This document shows positions 36,448-45,206 of a stretch of 64,000 bases of DNA, piece after piece. The stretch spans positions 1 through 64,000 of the forward strand of contig JAEUKE010000138.1 of NCBI GenBank assembly GCA_016794345.1, given 5' to 3'. Origin of the DNA: Myxococcales bacterium (GTDB taxonomy: Bacteria; Myxococcota_A; Polyangia; Polyangiales; Polyangiaceae). Within the stretch, counting starts at the first letter, position 1. Each line of letters begins with the position of its first letter. Below the pieces are notes generated by a model, which made no database searches, was not told the origin of the DNA, and saw only the letters and a list, made by a program, of their open reading frames with translations. Made by a program: the position numbers and the translations under genes.

Positions 36448-37806
36448 GTGACCGAAGCGGCTCCTTCGGACAAGCCCGAGCGCGTCCTCTCGGTCGGCGA
36501 GCTCGACCGGGGGCTGAAGCTCCTCCTCGAGCGACGCACGGAGGGTGTGCTCGTCGGCGGCGAGGTCACCGCGCTCAAGGAGCACCCGAGCGGGCACGCC
36601 TATTTCACGCTGCGAGACGAGCGCGGTGACGCATCGATCGACTGCGTGCTCTACCGGTCCGGCCCCGTCCGCGCGCGGAAGCTCCTCGCGGACGGAGCCC
36701 GGATCGTGGTCAAGGGCCGCGTGAGCTTCTACGCGCCGCGCGGCCGCGTGCAGTTCATCGTGGAGAGCGCGCGCCCCGCGGGGAAAGGCGCGCTGCTCGA
36801 GGCGCTCGAGAAGCTGAAGCAGAAGCTCTTGGCCGAGGGCCTCTTCGCGGCCGAGCGCAAGCGCCCGCTCCCCCGCGAGCCGCGGGTCATCGGCGTGGTC
36901 ACGAGCGCGCAAGGCGCCGCCCTCGCGGACATCGTCCGCGTCGCCTTCCGGCGCGGGCCGGCCCGCCTCGTGCTCGCCGCGGCGCCGGTGCAGGGGCAGG
37001 GCGCGGGCGCGCTGCTCGCACGCGCGCTCCGCCTCGTCACCAAGCACCCCGAGGTGGACGTCGTGATCCTGGGGCGCGGCGGCGGGTCGACCGACGACCT
37101 CATGGCCTTCAACGAAGAGGACCTCGTGCGCGCGGTCGCGAGCTCGCCGGTGCCCGTCGTCGCGGCAGTCGGCCACGAGATCGATCAGACCCTCGTCGAT
37201 CTCGCGGCGGACGTGCGCGCGGCGACGCCCTCTCAGGCGGCGGAGCTCGTGGTGCCCGACGCGCGCGCGCGGACCGCCGTCCTCGGACACCTCGTGCAGC
37301 GGCTCACGCGCGCCGCCCGCCGCGTCGTCGCCGATCGGCAGCAGCGCGTCGACGACGCGGACGCCGATCTGCGGCGGCTGGCGCGCGGCGCGCTCGGCGA
37401 TCGCCGCGTGTCGCTCGCCAAGCTCGAGCGCCGCCTGGCCGCGCGGCATCCGTCGGCGGTCCTCGTCGCCGCGCGCGCGGCGCTCGGACCGCTGGACCGA
37501 CGGCTCGCCCGAGCAGGCCGGGCGATCCTCGGCGAGGCCCGCGACGAGCTCCGGTCGCTCGACACGCGGCTCTCCCCGGCCATGCGCGCGCGGGTCGCGC
37601 GAGCCCGGGTCGCGCTCGCGGCGAACGCGGCGTCGCTCGACGCGCTCTCGCCGCTCGCCGTCCTCACGCGTGGCTACGCGCTCGTGCGCACGAAAGACGG
37701 CCGGCTGGTCCGCGCGGCCCGGTCCGTCGCGAAGGACGACGCGCTCGAGATCCGCGTGGCCGACGGCGCGATCGACGTGGTGGTACTGGGGACGAGGGAG
37801 AGCTGA
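36448..37806 (+). CDS. xseA: Exodeoxyribonuclease VII large subunit
   Basis: 452 residues from a GTG at 36448 with a GAGCGAGGA ribosome site; the frame is open to 36385 but that part is repeat-derived. It has an N-terminal OB fold (VGGEVTALKEHPSGHAYFTL, then DCVLYRS), the central XseA nuclease core (RVIGVVTSAQGAALADIV, DVVILGRGGGSTDDLMAFN, VVAAVGHEIDQTLVDLAAD) and long coiled-coil helices before the C-terminal LTRGYALVRTKDGR segment. With XseB it forms the enzyme that trims single-stranded DNA ends in mismatch repair and recombination. xseB, often adjacent, is not next to it here. It is convergent with the PAS kinase, with 3 bp between stops. Confidence 0.93.
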   Translation: MTEAAPSDKPERVLSVGELDRGLKLLLERRTEGVLVGGEVTALKEHPSGHAYFTLRDERGDASIDCVLYRSGPVRARKLLADGARIVVKGRVSFYAPRGRVQFIVESARPAGKGALLEALEKLKQKLLAEGLFAAERKRPLPREPRVIGVVTSAQGAALADIVRVAFRRGPARLVLAAAPVQGQGAGALLARALRLVTKHPEVDVVILGRGGGSTDDLMAFNEEDLVRAVASSPVPVVAAVGHEIDQTLVDLAADVRAATPSQAAELVVPDARARTAVLGHLVQRLTRAARRVVADRQQRVDDADADLRRLARGALGDRRVSLAKLERRLAARHPSAVLVAARAALGPLDRRLARAGRAILGEARDELRSLDTRLSPAMRARVARARVALAANAASLDALSPLAVLTRGYALVRTKDGRLVRAARSVAKDDALEIRVADGAIDVVVLGTRES

Positions 37807-37809
37807 CCC

Positions 37810-39336
37810 TCAGCGGCAGGTCGAGGCCAGGGTGAAGTAGAAGGTCGCGCCGCGACCCTCCGCCGCGTCCGCCCAGAGCCTGCCCCCGTGCCGCCTCACC
37901 ACGCGCGCCGCCGTGGCGAGCCCGATCCCGGTCCCCTCGAACTGCCCGCGCGCGTGGAGGCGCTGGAACGGCTGGAAGAGCTTCGACGCCAGGCTCATGT
38001 CGAAGCCTGCACCGTCGTCTCTCACGAAATACCGGATCTCGTCGCCCTGCTCGGCGCCGACCTCGATGTGGGCGAGGGGCTTCTTGCTCGTGAACTTCCA
38101 GGCGTTGCCGATCAGGTTCTCGAGCAGGATGAGCAGGAGCTTCGGATCGCCGCACGTCGAGAGCCCGGGCTCGATCGTCACCTCGACCTTGCGTGCCGTG
38201 TCGGCCTCCCGGAGCCGTTTGACCACCGACGACGCGAGCGCGGACAGATCCACGTTCGGCTGTTGCCTGAGCTCGGTGGTGGTCGTCCGGCTGAGCATGA
38301 GCAGGTCGTCGATGAGCTCGCCCATCCGGCGTGCCGCGTCGCGAACCCGCTCCAGGTTCCCCTTCACGTCGGCCGGGACGTCCTCGCCGAGATCCTCGAG
38401 CGCGATCAGCGTGAAGCCGTCGACCGCGCGCAAGGGCGCCCGCAGATCGTGGGCCACCGAATAGCTGAAGGTCTCGAGCTCCTTGTTGGCGGTCTCGAGC
38501 TCCTCGTTGGCTCGCCGCAGCGCTCCCATGATGCGCCGCCGGTCCGTGTCGTCGACGACGGTCGATCGCGACGAGACGAACGTCCCCGTGGCGTCGCGGA
38601 TCGCCGTGGCGGAGATCAGCACGGGGAACACGGTGCCGTCACGGCGCACGAGCTCCATCTCCAGCCCCTCGATCGACCCCGCCTGCTTGAATCGGGCGAA
38701 CGCCTCCGCGAAGAAGTGCCGGCTCGCCTCGCTGATGTGCTCGACGAACGAGGCGCCGATGACCTCCTCGCGCGCCCGGTCAAGCCAGCGCAGCTCGGTC
38801 TCGTTGATGCGCAGGAAGCGGCCTTCCCCGTCGAGCGAGTGGTACCCGCACGGCGCGTGGTCGTAGAGGTCTTCGATCTCCTTGTGAGCCATTTCGATGG
38901 CCCGCTCGGCCTCGCGTCGCTCGGTCACGTCGCGCACGATGGCGATCGTGAGCGCCTCGGCGCCGCGGACCATCGGGCTCAAGGTGATCTCGAGGGGGAA
39001 CTCGGTGCCGTCCTGGCGGGTACCGACGAGCTTGAGCCCGGTCCCCATCGGGCGCGGCCGCGGGGACTTCGTGTACGACTCGCGAAGGTGGGTGTGCCCG
39101 GCGCGGAATCGGGCGGGCATGAGCGACTCCACCCGGGCGCCGCGCAGCGCGCCGCGCTCGTAGCCGAAGAGGTCCTCCGCGCGCTGGTTCGCGAGCACGA
39201 TCCGCCCGTCGTCCGCGACGGTCAGGATCCCGTCGGGGGAGGCGTCGAACAGCGCTTGGAAGAGGCCTTCTTGGCTCACGGCGGTCGGGGGGGGCTGGAG
39301 AGCGGGGGAGAATGCCACGGGTGGCGCAGGCCACAA
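37810..39336 (-). CDS. PAS-domain sensor histidine kinase
   Basis: 508 residues with an ATG at 39336; a GTG at 39279 (VSQEGLFQALFDASPDG) is an alternative and avoids overlap with upstream control sequence. Two PAS domains are clear: LFDASPDGILTVADDGRIVL at about 25-140 with a PAC motif, and a second from about 150 (DLYDHAPCGYHSLDGEGRFL). HisKA has its phosphoacceptor in SYSVAHDLRAPLRAVDGFTL, followed by HATPase_c (N box LENLIGNAWKFTS, G1 RDDGAGFDM, GTGIGLATA). There is no transmembrane segment, so it senses a cytoplasmic cue such as redox or a small ligand. No response regulator is adjacent. Confidence 0.9.
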   Translation of the reverse strand: MWPAPPVAFSPALQPPPTAVSQEGLFQALFDASPDGILTVADDGRIVLANQRAEDLFGYERGALRGARVESLMPARFRAGHTHLRESYTKSPRPRPMGTGLKLVGTRQDGTEFPLEITLSPMVRGAEALTIAIVRDVTERREAERAIEMAHKEIEDLYDHAPCGYHSLDGEGRFLRINETELRWLDRAREEVIGASFVEHISEASRHFFAEAFARFKQAGSIEGLEMELVRRDGTVFPVLISATAIRDATGTFVSSRSTVVDDTDRRRIMGALRRANEELETANKELETFSYSVAHDLRAPLRAVDGFTLIALEDLGEDVPADVKGNLERVRDAARRMGELIDDLLMLSRTTTTELRQQPNVDLSALASSVVKRLREADTARKVEVTIEPGLSTCGDPKLLLILLENLIGNAWKFTSKKPLAHIEVGAEQGDEIRYFVRDDGAGFDMSLASKLFQPFQRLHARGQFEGTGIGLATAARVVRRHGGRLWADAAEGRGATFYFTLASTCR

Positions 39337-39374
39337 GGTGGTTGCGACGGGGGAGGGGCGGTATCGTCGGCGCG

Positions 39375-40067
39375 GTGAACTCGCAGCTGCTCTTGCCGCT
39401 CCTCGGGATCGCCGCGCTCGCGGGCGCGTGCACCGGCAGCCCGGCCCCGCCGCCCGTCGCCAAGCCGCGGCCCGCGGCCGTCGACGTCTGCGAGGGGTCC
39501 AAGCCTCCCTGGCGCACCTACGAGGGGCCGCTCGCGGGCGTGCGCTGCGAGCAGGAGCAGTTCAGCCGCATGGCCACCATCGCCGAGCACCTGGACGTGA
39601 GGTGCGACTACTGCCACGTCCCGAAGGACGCGTCGGGCAAGCGCTTCGATTTCCCGATGATGACGGAGAAGAAGGAGCAGGCGCTCTGGATGCACCGGAC
39701 CTTCTTCACGGGCCTCAAGCGACGCGATGGAAAGCCCGCCGAGTGTCGCAACTGTCACGTCGACAAACAGGGCAAGCCCGCCGCGAAGTTCCTCGGCACC
39801 CCGCGCGACGAGGCCTGGGCGGTCGAGTGGATGACCACGAGGCTGACCAACGACTTCGTCCAGCTGGACGGCTCGAAGCTGAAATGTCGCAGCTGCCACG
39901 AAGCGACCTGGGGCACCCCGGGCTTCCAGCGGAAGGTGATCGGCCGCGAGCTGCCGTTTTCGCCGCCGGCCGCTGCCTCGGCATCACCCAGCGCTCCGGC
40001 GCCGGCCGACCCTCCGCCGGCGGCGCCGAACCCGAGCGCGGCGCCGAGCGTTGTCCCGCCGCCCTGA
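39375..40067 (+). CDS. Triheme c-type cytochrome lipoprotein
   Basis: 230 residues from a GTG at 39375, chosen because the signal peptide (LLLPLLGIAALAGAC, lipobox AGAC) begins right there. Three CXXCH heme motifs are at residues 77 (CDYCH), 124 (CRNCH) and 171 (CRSCH). The evenly spaced c-hemes and the FSRMATIAEHLDVRCDYCH segment resemble the photosynthetic reaction-centre-type multiheme subunit family, here free-standing. The C-terminus is an Ala/Pro-rich tail. It should be a membrane-anchored periplasmic electron carrier. The lysine aminomutase alpha gene begins 23 bp downstream, so they may be co-transcribed, but no functional link is known. Confidence 0.85.
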   Translation: MNSQLLLPLLGIAALAGACTGSPAPPPVAKPRPAAVDVCEGSKPPWRTYEGPLAGVRCEQEQFSRMATIAEHLDVRCDYCHVPKDASGKRFDFPMMTEKKEQALWMHRTFFTGLKRRDGKPAECRNCHVDKQGKPAAKFLGTPRDEAWAVEWMTTRLTNDFVQLDGSKLKCRSCHEATWGTPGFQRKVIGRELPFSPPAAASASPSAPAPADPPPAAPNPSAAPSVVPPP

Positions 40068-40090
40068 GCCCGTGTTACGACACCGGTCGC

Positions 40091-41647
40091 ATGGCACGCC
40101 TCTTCGTCGACGAGGCCGTGGTTTCGCGCTGCCGTGAGCTGGCATCCGCGATCGCGGCCGACGTCCAGACAACAATCGACGCGCACACGACCGTGGGCGT
40201 CGAACGCACGGTCGCCCGCGCCTACGGCGTGAGCGGTGCGGATCCCGAAGGCACTCCTCTCGCGAACGCGCTCGTCGATCGCATCCACAAGGGCGGCGGC
40301 ACGGGGCACGGTGTCGCGCGGTATCTGGGCGCCGCCCTCGCCGATGGCGCAGCGGACATCCAAGGGGCGGCCGAGCGGCTCGCCTACGGCGAAAGCCTGC
40401 CCGACGTGGCCCAGATCGCCTCGCGGGAAGCCGCGGCCCGCGCCCTCGCACCGTTCACCGAGGCGGCGATCGCCCGCATCGACGACTCGCGCGACGCTCG
40501 CGAGGCCGCGAAGGTGAAGCGCGCCGTCGGCGAGTCGCCGCTGAAGTACGTCATCGTCGCGACCGGCAACATCCACGACGACGCGGTGCAGGCCAAGGCG
40601 GCCGGCTTCGCCGGGGCGGACATCGTCGCGGTCATCCGCGCCACGGCCCAGTCGCTCCTCGACTACGTCCCCGAGGGACCCACCACGGAGGGCTTCGGGG
40701 GCACGTACGCGACCCAGGCGAATTTTCGCATCATCCGGCAGGCGCTCGACGAGATCGCCCACGAGACCGGCCGCTACGTCGCCCAGACGAACTACTCGAG
40801 CGGCCTCTGCATGAGCGAGATCGCGTGGATGGCCGCGGTGGAGCGCCTCGACATGCTCCTCAACGACGCGATGTACGGCATCCTCTTCCGCGACATCAAC
40901 ATGGTCCGCACCTTCGTGGACCAGTACTTCTCGCGTCGGATCGTGGCGAGGAGCGGCATCGTCATCAACACGGGGGAGGACAACTACCTCACCACGGCGG
41001 ACGCCGTGGAGCGCGCCCACACCGTGCTCGCCTCCCAGTTCATCAACGAGGCGTTTGCGCTACGCGCGGGGCTGCGCGAGGAGCAGATGGGCCTCGGGCA
41101 CGCCTACGAGATCGATCCCTGGATCGAGGACAGCTTCCTCCTCGAGCTCGCGCAGGCGCAGCTGGTCCGCCAGGTGTTCCCGAAGCACCCCATCAAATGG
41201 ATGCCCCCGACGAAGTTCAAGACCGGGGACATCCTCCACAGCCACATCCACGACGCGATGTTCAACCTGGTCGGCGTGACGACCAACCAATCCATCGAGC
41301 TGCTCGGCATGTTCAGCGAGGCCATTCACACCCCGCTCCTCATGGACCGGTATCTGGCGCTGAAGGGGGCCAGATACATCTTCGGGGCGGCGCGCCATTT
41401 CGGAGACGAGATCGAGTTCAAGCCCGACGGCAAGATCGCCCGCCGCGCGACCGAGGTGCTCGAGAAGGCGGAGCACCTGCTGGTGGAGGTGGCGGACCAG
41501 GGCATCTGGGAGGCCATCGGCCACGGTGTATTCGCCGACGTGAAGCGCACGCGCACGGGCGGGAAAGGCTTCCAGGGCGTGGTGGCGCGCGACCCGGGCT
41601 ACCTGAACCCGATCCTCGACAGGCTCGAGGGGAGGGTGGCGTCGTGA
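40091..41647 (+). CDS. kamD: Lysine 5,6-aminomutase alpha subunit
   Basis: 518 residues, the normal length. It shows the alpha-subunit TIM-barrel core: YVIVATGNIHDDAVQAKAAG, IVAVIRATAQSLLDYVPEGP, TNYSSGLCMSEIAWMAAVER, DQYFSRRIVARSGIVINTGE, and HSHIHDAMFNLVGVTTNQSI. With KamE it uses adenosylcobalamin and PLP to move the terminal amino group of D-lysine or beta-lysine from C6 to C5, yielding 2,5- or 3,5-diaminohexanoate. The stop overlaps the kamE start by 4 bp (GTGA). 3,5-diaminohexanoate dehydrogenase is encoded at 15.6 kb. No cobalamin riboswitch was seen upstream. Confidence 0.92.
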   Translation: MARLFVDEAVVSRCRELASAIAADVQTTIDAHTTVGVERTVARAYGVSGADPEGTPLANALVDRIHKGGGTGHGVARYLGAALADGAADIQGAAERLAYGESLPDVAQIASREAAARALAPFTEAAIARIDDSRDAREAAKVKRAVGESPLKYVIVATGNIHDDAVQAKAAGFAGADIVAVIRATAQSLLDYVPEGPTTEGFGGTYATQANFRIIRQALDEIAHETGRYVAQTNYSSGLCMSEIAWMAAVERLDMLLNDAMYGILFRDINMVRTFVDQYFSRRIVARSGIVINTGEDNYLTTADAVERAHTVLASQFINEAFALRAGLREEQMGLGHAYEIDPWIEDSFLLELAQAQLVRQVFPKHPIKWMPPTKFKTGDILHSHIHDAMFNLVGVTTNQSIELLGMFSEAIHTPLLMDRYLALKGARYIFGAARHFGDEIEFKPDGKIARRATEVLEKAEHLLVEVADQGIWEAIGHGVFADVKRTRTGGKGFQGVVARDPGYLNPILDRLEGRVAS

Positions 41648-42408
41648 GCGCCCAGAAGCTCCTCCGCGCTTATGGTGACCGCGAAGGGGACGGGATGGTT
41701 CAGATGTCGTTCACCCTCGCCATTCTCCCGGGCGACCGGGCGCGGGAGGCCGCGAAGCGATTCGCCGAGTCCCACGGCCTGAAGAGCCCGCTCGTCGTCG
41801 CGATGGAGCAGGCATCGCCGGAGCACACCTATTTCGTCGTCTATGGTCACTCGGTCCACGCGGTCGACGTGGCCGCCATCCACGTGGAGGAGCTCGGGCC
41901 CCACGAGATGGACCGCGACGAGATCGAGGCGGCGGCCGTGGAGCTCGGTCGCAAGGTCGTGGTCGTCGGCGCCTGCACCGGGAGCGACGCGCACACGGTC
42001 GGGATCGACGCGGTCATCAACTACAAGGGCTTCAAGGGTGACAAGGGCCTCGAGAGCTACAAGTGCTTCGACGCCCACAACCTGGGCGCGCAGGTGGAGA
42101 ACGAGGAGCTCGCGCGGCGCGCCAGGGCGCTCGGCGCCGACGCCATCCTCGTGTCTCAGGTGATCACGCAGCGGGATTGCCACAAGGAGAACGCGCGCGC
42201 GTTCGTGGAGCTCCTCGAGCGTGAATGCTGGCGAGACAAGGTGGTGCTCCTGCTCGGCGGCCCGCGGATCGACAACAAGCTCGCGCGCGAGCTCGGCTTC
42301 GACGCCGGCTTCGGCCCCGGGACCGTCCCCAGCCAGGTGGCGGCCTACGTCATGCGAAACGTCGTGGAGCGACACCTCAGGCAGGCGCCGCGCGCCGACG
42401 AGCGCTGA
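41644..42408 (+). CDS. kamE: Lysine 5,6-aminomutase beta subunit (B12- and PLP-binding)
   Basis: 254 residues from a GTG overlapping the kamD stop. The N-terminal dimerisation strand region (MVQMSFTLAILPGDRAREAA) precedes the cobalamin-binding Rossmann domain, with D-x-H-x-x-G as DAHTVG at residues 115-120; His117 is the expected lower cobalt ligand. Lys128 in NYKGFKGDKG lies 11 residues later, matching the His133/Lys144 spacing of the Clostridium sticklandii enzyme, so it should form the PLP Schiff base. The C-terminal cobalamin loop VLLLGGPRIDNKLARELGFD is intact. All catalytic features seem present. The OPT transporter gene starts 4 bp after the stop. Confidence 0.92.
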   Translation: MSAQKLLRAYGDREGDGMVQMSFTLAILPGDRAREAAKRFAESHGLKSPLVVAMEQASPEHTYFVVYGHSVHAVDVAAIHVEELGPHEMDRDEIEAAAVELGRKVVVVGACTGSDAHTVGIDAVINYKGFKGDKGLESYKCFDAHNLGAQVENEELARRARALGADAILVSQVITQRDCHKENARAFVELLERECWRDKVVLLLGGPRIDNKLARELGFDAGFGPGTVPSQVAAYVMRNVVERHLRQAPRADER

Positions 42409-42412
42409 GAAC

Positions 42413-44257
42413 ATGACGGCCGAGACCCAGGCCACGAACGAGGCGGACCCCGAGCACGTCTGGCTCCGCACCGTCTACCAGAAGGGGGCGCGCCAGCTCA
42501 CCACGCGCGCCGTCCTCTCCGGGATGGTCATCGGCGGGGTGATGTGCCTGAGCAACCTCTACGTCGTCCTGAAGACGGGCTGGAGCATGGGCGTCACCGT
42601 GACGGCCTGCATTCTCGCCTACGCGACCTTTCGTCTCCTCTCGGCGCTGCGATTGACGAACGCCCATTTCGGGATCCTGGAGAACAACGCCATGAGCTCG
42701 GTGGCCTCGGCCGCGGGCTACATGACGGGCGGCGGCAACATGGCGGCCGTCCCCGCGCTTTTTCTGCTGACGGGCTCGCTCCCGTCGGGGGTCTGGCTCG
42801 TCCTCTGGTTCTCGGTCATCGCGGCGCTGGGGGTCTTCGCTGCCATTCCGATCAAACGCCAGCTCATCAACGTCGAGGCGCTGCCGTTCCCCACGGGGAC
42901 GGCGACGGCCGAGACGCTTCGGTCGCTCCACGTGACCCAGGGCGAGGGCAGCGAAGAGGGCAAGAGCAAGGCGCGTTTCCTCTTCGGCGCCGCCGGCCTC
43001 GGGGCCGTGGTGGCCGTGCTCCGCGACGCGAAGGCCGCGTTCATTCCCTTCAACCTGCCCAAGGCCATCCATTTTCCGTTCTCATGGGGTGGGTACGCCG
43101 CGAAGGACTGGTCGATCGCCCTCGACGGGAGCCTCATCCTCGTCGGAGCCGGCGGCATCATCGGCTTTCGTACCTGCTTCTGGATGCTGGTCGGCGGCGT
43201 CGGTTGTTATGGCGGGCTCGCGCCGTACCTCGTCCAATCCGGAATCGTCGCGAAGGTCGAATACAAGTCGATCGTGAACGCGACCTTGTGGCCGGCCGCG
43301 GCGCTCATGCTCGCGCACGGGCTGACTGCCTTTGCCTTTCAATGGCAGAGCGTCGCGCGGAGCTTCGCGGGCCTCGCCGCGCTATTCCGAAAGAAGAGCG
43401 CGGCGGCGGTCGATCCCCTCGACGAAGTGGAGTGTCCGGCCTGGTGGTTTCCCGGCGGGTTCCTCCTGCTCGGCCCCGTCGTCGTCCTCCTCATGTCGGT
43501 GCTCTTCGGCATCCCGTGGTGGGCGGCGATCATCGCGTTGCCGCTGAGCGTGGTCATGGGCGTCGTCGCCTCGCGCGTGACGGGAGAGACCGACGTGACG
43601 CCGACGAAGGCGCTCGGGCCCGCGACGCAGCTTCTTTATGGCGCCGTCCTGCCCGGTCATCTGCCGGCGAACATCATGGGCGCCAACGTCACGGGCGGCG
43701 TGGGGCTGCACGCGGCCGACCTGCTCACCGATCTGAAGAGCGGGTACCTGCTCGGCGCCAACCCGAGGCAGCAGTTCATCGCGCAGCTCTTCGGGGTCCT
43801 CGCGGGCGCCATCGTCGTCGTCCCTGCGTTCAACTTGCTCGTACCCGAGGCGAGTGTCCTCGGCAGCGACGAGTTCCCGGCGCCGGCGGTCCAGGTCTGG
43901 GCCGGCGTGTCCAAGATCCTCGTGGACGGCGTCGCGTCGCTCCACCCCACGGTCCGCCTCCTCACCTTGATCGGCGCGTGTGTCGGCCTCGGGCTGGCGC
44001 TCGCCGAGCGCTCGGTGCCCAAGCAGTACGCGCGCTACGTGCCCTCCGCGCCCGGTCTCGGCATCGCGCTCGTCGTTCCCGGCGCGAACGCCGTCTCGAT
44101 GTTCCTGGGCGCGGCGCTCGGCGAGATCACGCGGCTCCACGACAAGAGCCTAGGGGCTCGCAGCGTCGTCTCGGTCTCGAGCGGGCTCATCGCGGGCGAG
44201 AGCCTGATGGGCATCGTCGTCAAGGCGCTCATCGTCGCCGGCGTGCTCGCGAAGTGA
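42413..44257 (+). CDS. OPT-family oligopeptide transporter
   Basis: 614 residues from the ATG at 42413, 4 bp after kamE. There are about 14-16 hydrophobic helices. OPT-family signatures are present: ILENNAMSSVASAAGYMTGG near residue 80-100, LPFPTGTATAETLRSLH near 160, and GANVTGGVGLHAADLLTDLK. The prokaryotic OPT branch is proposed to import peptides, and some family members move metal chelates. Being in the kamDE operon it might import lysine-rich peptides, but this is inference. The gene is followed by a GC hairpin and a convergent PATAN-DnaJ gene. Confidence 0.88.
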   Translation: MTAETQATNEADPEHVWLRTVYQKGARQLTTRAVLSGMVIGGVMCLSNLYVVLKTGWSMGVTVTACILAYATFRLLSALRLTNAHFGILENNAMSSVASAAGYMTGGGNMAAVPALFLLTGSLPSGVWLVLWFSVIAALGVFAAIPIKRQLINVEALPFPTGTATAETLRSLHVTQGEGSEEGKSKARFLFGAAGLGAVVAVLRDAKAAFIPFNLPKAIHFPFSWGGYAAKDWSIALDGSLILVGAGGIIGFRTCFWMLVGGVGCYGGLAPYLVQSGIVAKVEYKSIVNATLWPAAALMLAHGLTAFAFQWQSVARSFAGLAALFRKKSAAAVDPLDEVECPAWWFPGGFLLLGPVVVLLMSVLFGIPWWAAIIALPLSVVMGVVASRVTGETDVTPTKALGPATQLLYGAVLPGHLPANIMGANVTGGVGLHAADLLTDLKSGYLLGANPRQQFIAQLFGVLAGAIVVVPAFNLLVPEASVLGSDEFPAPAVQVWAGVSKILVDGVASLHPTVRLLTLIGACVGLGLALAERSVPKQYARYVPSAPGLGIALVVPGANAVSMFLGAALGEITRLHDKSLGARSVVSVSSGLIAGESLMGIVVKALIVAGVLAK

Positions 44258-44264
44258 GGCGGCA

Positions 44265-44281
44265 GCGCGGCGGCGCCGCGC
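44265..44281. terminator. GC hairpin between convergent genes
   Basis: GCGCGG (44265-44270), loop CGGCG, CCGCGC (44276-44281). There is no T-tract; it lies in the 34-bp gap between the OPT stop and the convergent PATAN-DnaJ stop. Confidence 0.45.
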
Positions 44282-44291
44282 GGTGCAGGCG

Positions 44292-45011
44292 TCAGGATGC
44301 GGTCGCCGTGAGGCGCGAGTAGGCGGCCGCGAGCCGCGCCACGATCGCGTTTTTGTGCCGGCGCTCCGCCTCGTCACCGGCTCGGTCGGGATGGTGCTGG
44401 TGGACGAGCCTCCGGAAGGCCTGCCGGATCTCGTCCTTGGACGCCTGGGAGCCGAGCCCGAGGAGGGCGAGATCGTTCTCTCGCCGCGGACCTTCCGCTG
44501 GCGGTCCGGAGCGGCGGCGCGGCCGGCCGTAGAGGAACTCGCTGGCCTCGAGCGGGCGGACCGTGCGCGCTGCGCGGCTCAGGCTCGCGAGGACCGTACC
44601 CTCCATCGCGGTCGCGTGGAACCGAAGGCTGGCCTCACCCAGCGAGAAGAGGCGGTCGACGCGAGCCTTCGTCTGCCTTCGCACGCCCTCCGCGATCGAC
44701 GACTGCGGCGCCACGACGAGCTCCTGGAGCAGCTCGCCGAGCAGGCGCGTGTCGCCTCCCGCTTGTCTCTCGATCGCCGCGTTCACGGCTCGAGCAGGGA
44801 GCGCGCCCGACTCGGAGAGGACCTCGCCGAGCCGCGGGCCATCGGACAGGACCGCAGCCGGCAGGCCGCCGACGAGGTGGACGTGGTGCGTGGTGCCGAC
44901 TCGTCGGCCCTTGGACTCGATCAAGGACAGCGTCCCGCTGACTCCCGCGCGCAAGAGGCCTCCGAGGACGTCGCCCAAGGCCCAGAGCTCGATCTTGCCC
45001 GGCAGGAGCAT
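44292..45011 (-). CDS. DUF4388 (PATAN) domain protein with C-terminal J domain
   Basis: 239 residues. Residues 1-140 resemble DUF4388 (IELWALGDVLGGLLRAGVSG, GGLPAAVLSD, EALSESG-type helix). Residues 175-239 are a DnaJ J-like domain with helices around a conserved H-P-D tripeptide (FRRLVHQHHPDRAGDEAERR), so it can stimulate an Hsp70 ATPase. PATAN plus J domain is a characteristic myxobacterial pairing, thought to link signalling to chaperones or gliding machinery. It stands alone, convergent with the OPT gene. Confidence 0.8.
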   Translation of the reverse strand: MLLPGKIELWALGDVLGGLLRAGVSGTLSLIESKGRRVGTTHHVHLVGGLPAAVLSDGPRLGEVLSESGALPARAVNAAIERQAGGDTRLLGELLQELVVAPQSSIAEGVRRQTKARVDRLFSLGEASLRFHATAMEGTVLASLSRAARTVRPLEASEFLYGRPRRRSGPPAEGPRRENDLALLGLGSQASKDEIRQAFRRLVHQHHPDRAGDEAERRHKNAIVARLAAAYSRLTATAS

Positions 45012-45175
45012 GCCGATCCCCTACCGCGCGCCGCCGAGGTCGGAAAAGAAACGGGCCGCGGGGGCCCGGTGGGCACCAGGCGTGGATCAGGAGATCACCA
45101 GGGTCGAGGACCCAGGCCGCGTGGGAGCGACTCGTAACTCGTTGAAATGACTGAATCGAGCGCTGTGTCCTACAT

Positions 45176-45192
45176 TGGCATCTTCGGTGCTT
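45176..45192 (+). promoter_or_regulatory. Sigma-54 promoter candidate of the glycine-linked Cys-rich lipoprotein
   Basis: TTGGCATC-TTCG-GTGCTT has GG (45177-45178) and GC (45189-45190) exactly 10 bp apart, close to the TGGCACG-N4-TTGC consensus. Transcription would start near 45201, about 5 bp before the ATG, which would leave almost no leader; either the start codon is further downstream or the match is fortuitous. Confidence 0.4.
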
Positions 45193-45206
45193 AATCGCCC
45201 GGCACG

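Noticed and set aside
42300..42416. B12 or lysine riboswitch for the kam operon
   Set aside because: Neither this stretch nor the spacers before kamD and the triheme cytochrome show a B12-box-like or L-box-like sequence; the spacers are too short for an aptamer.
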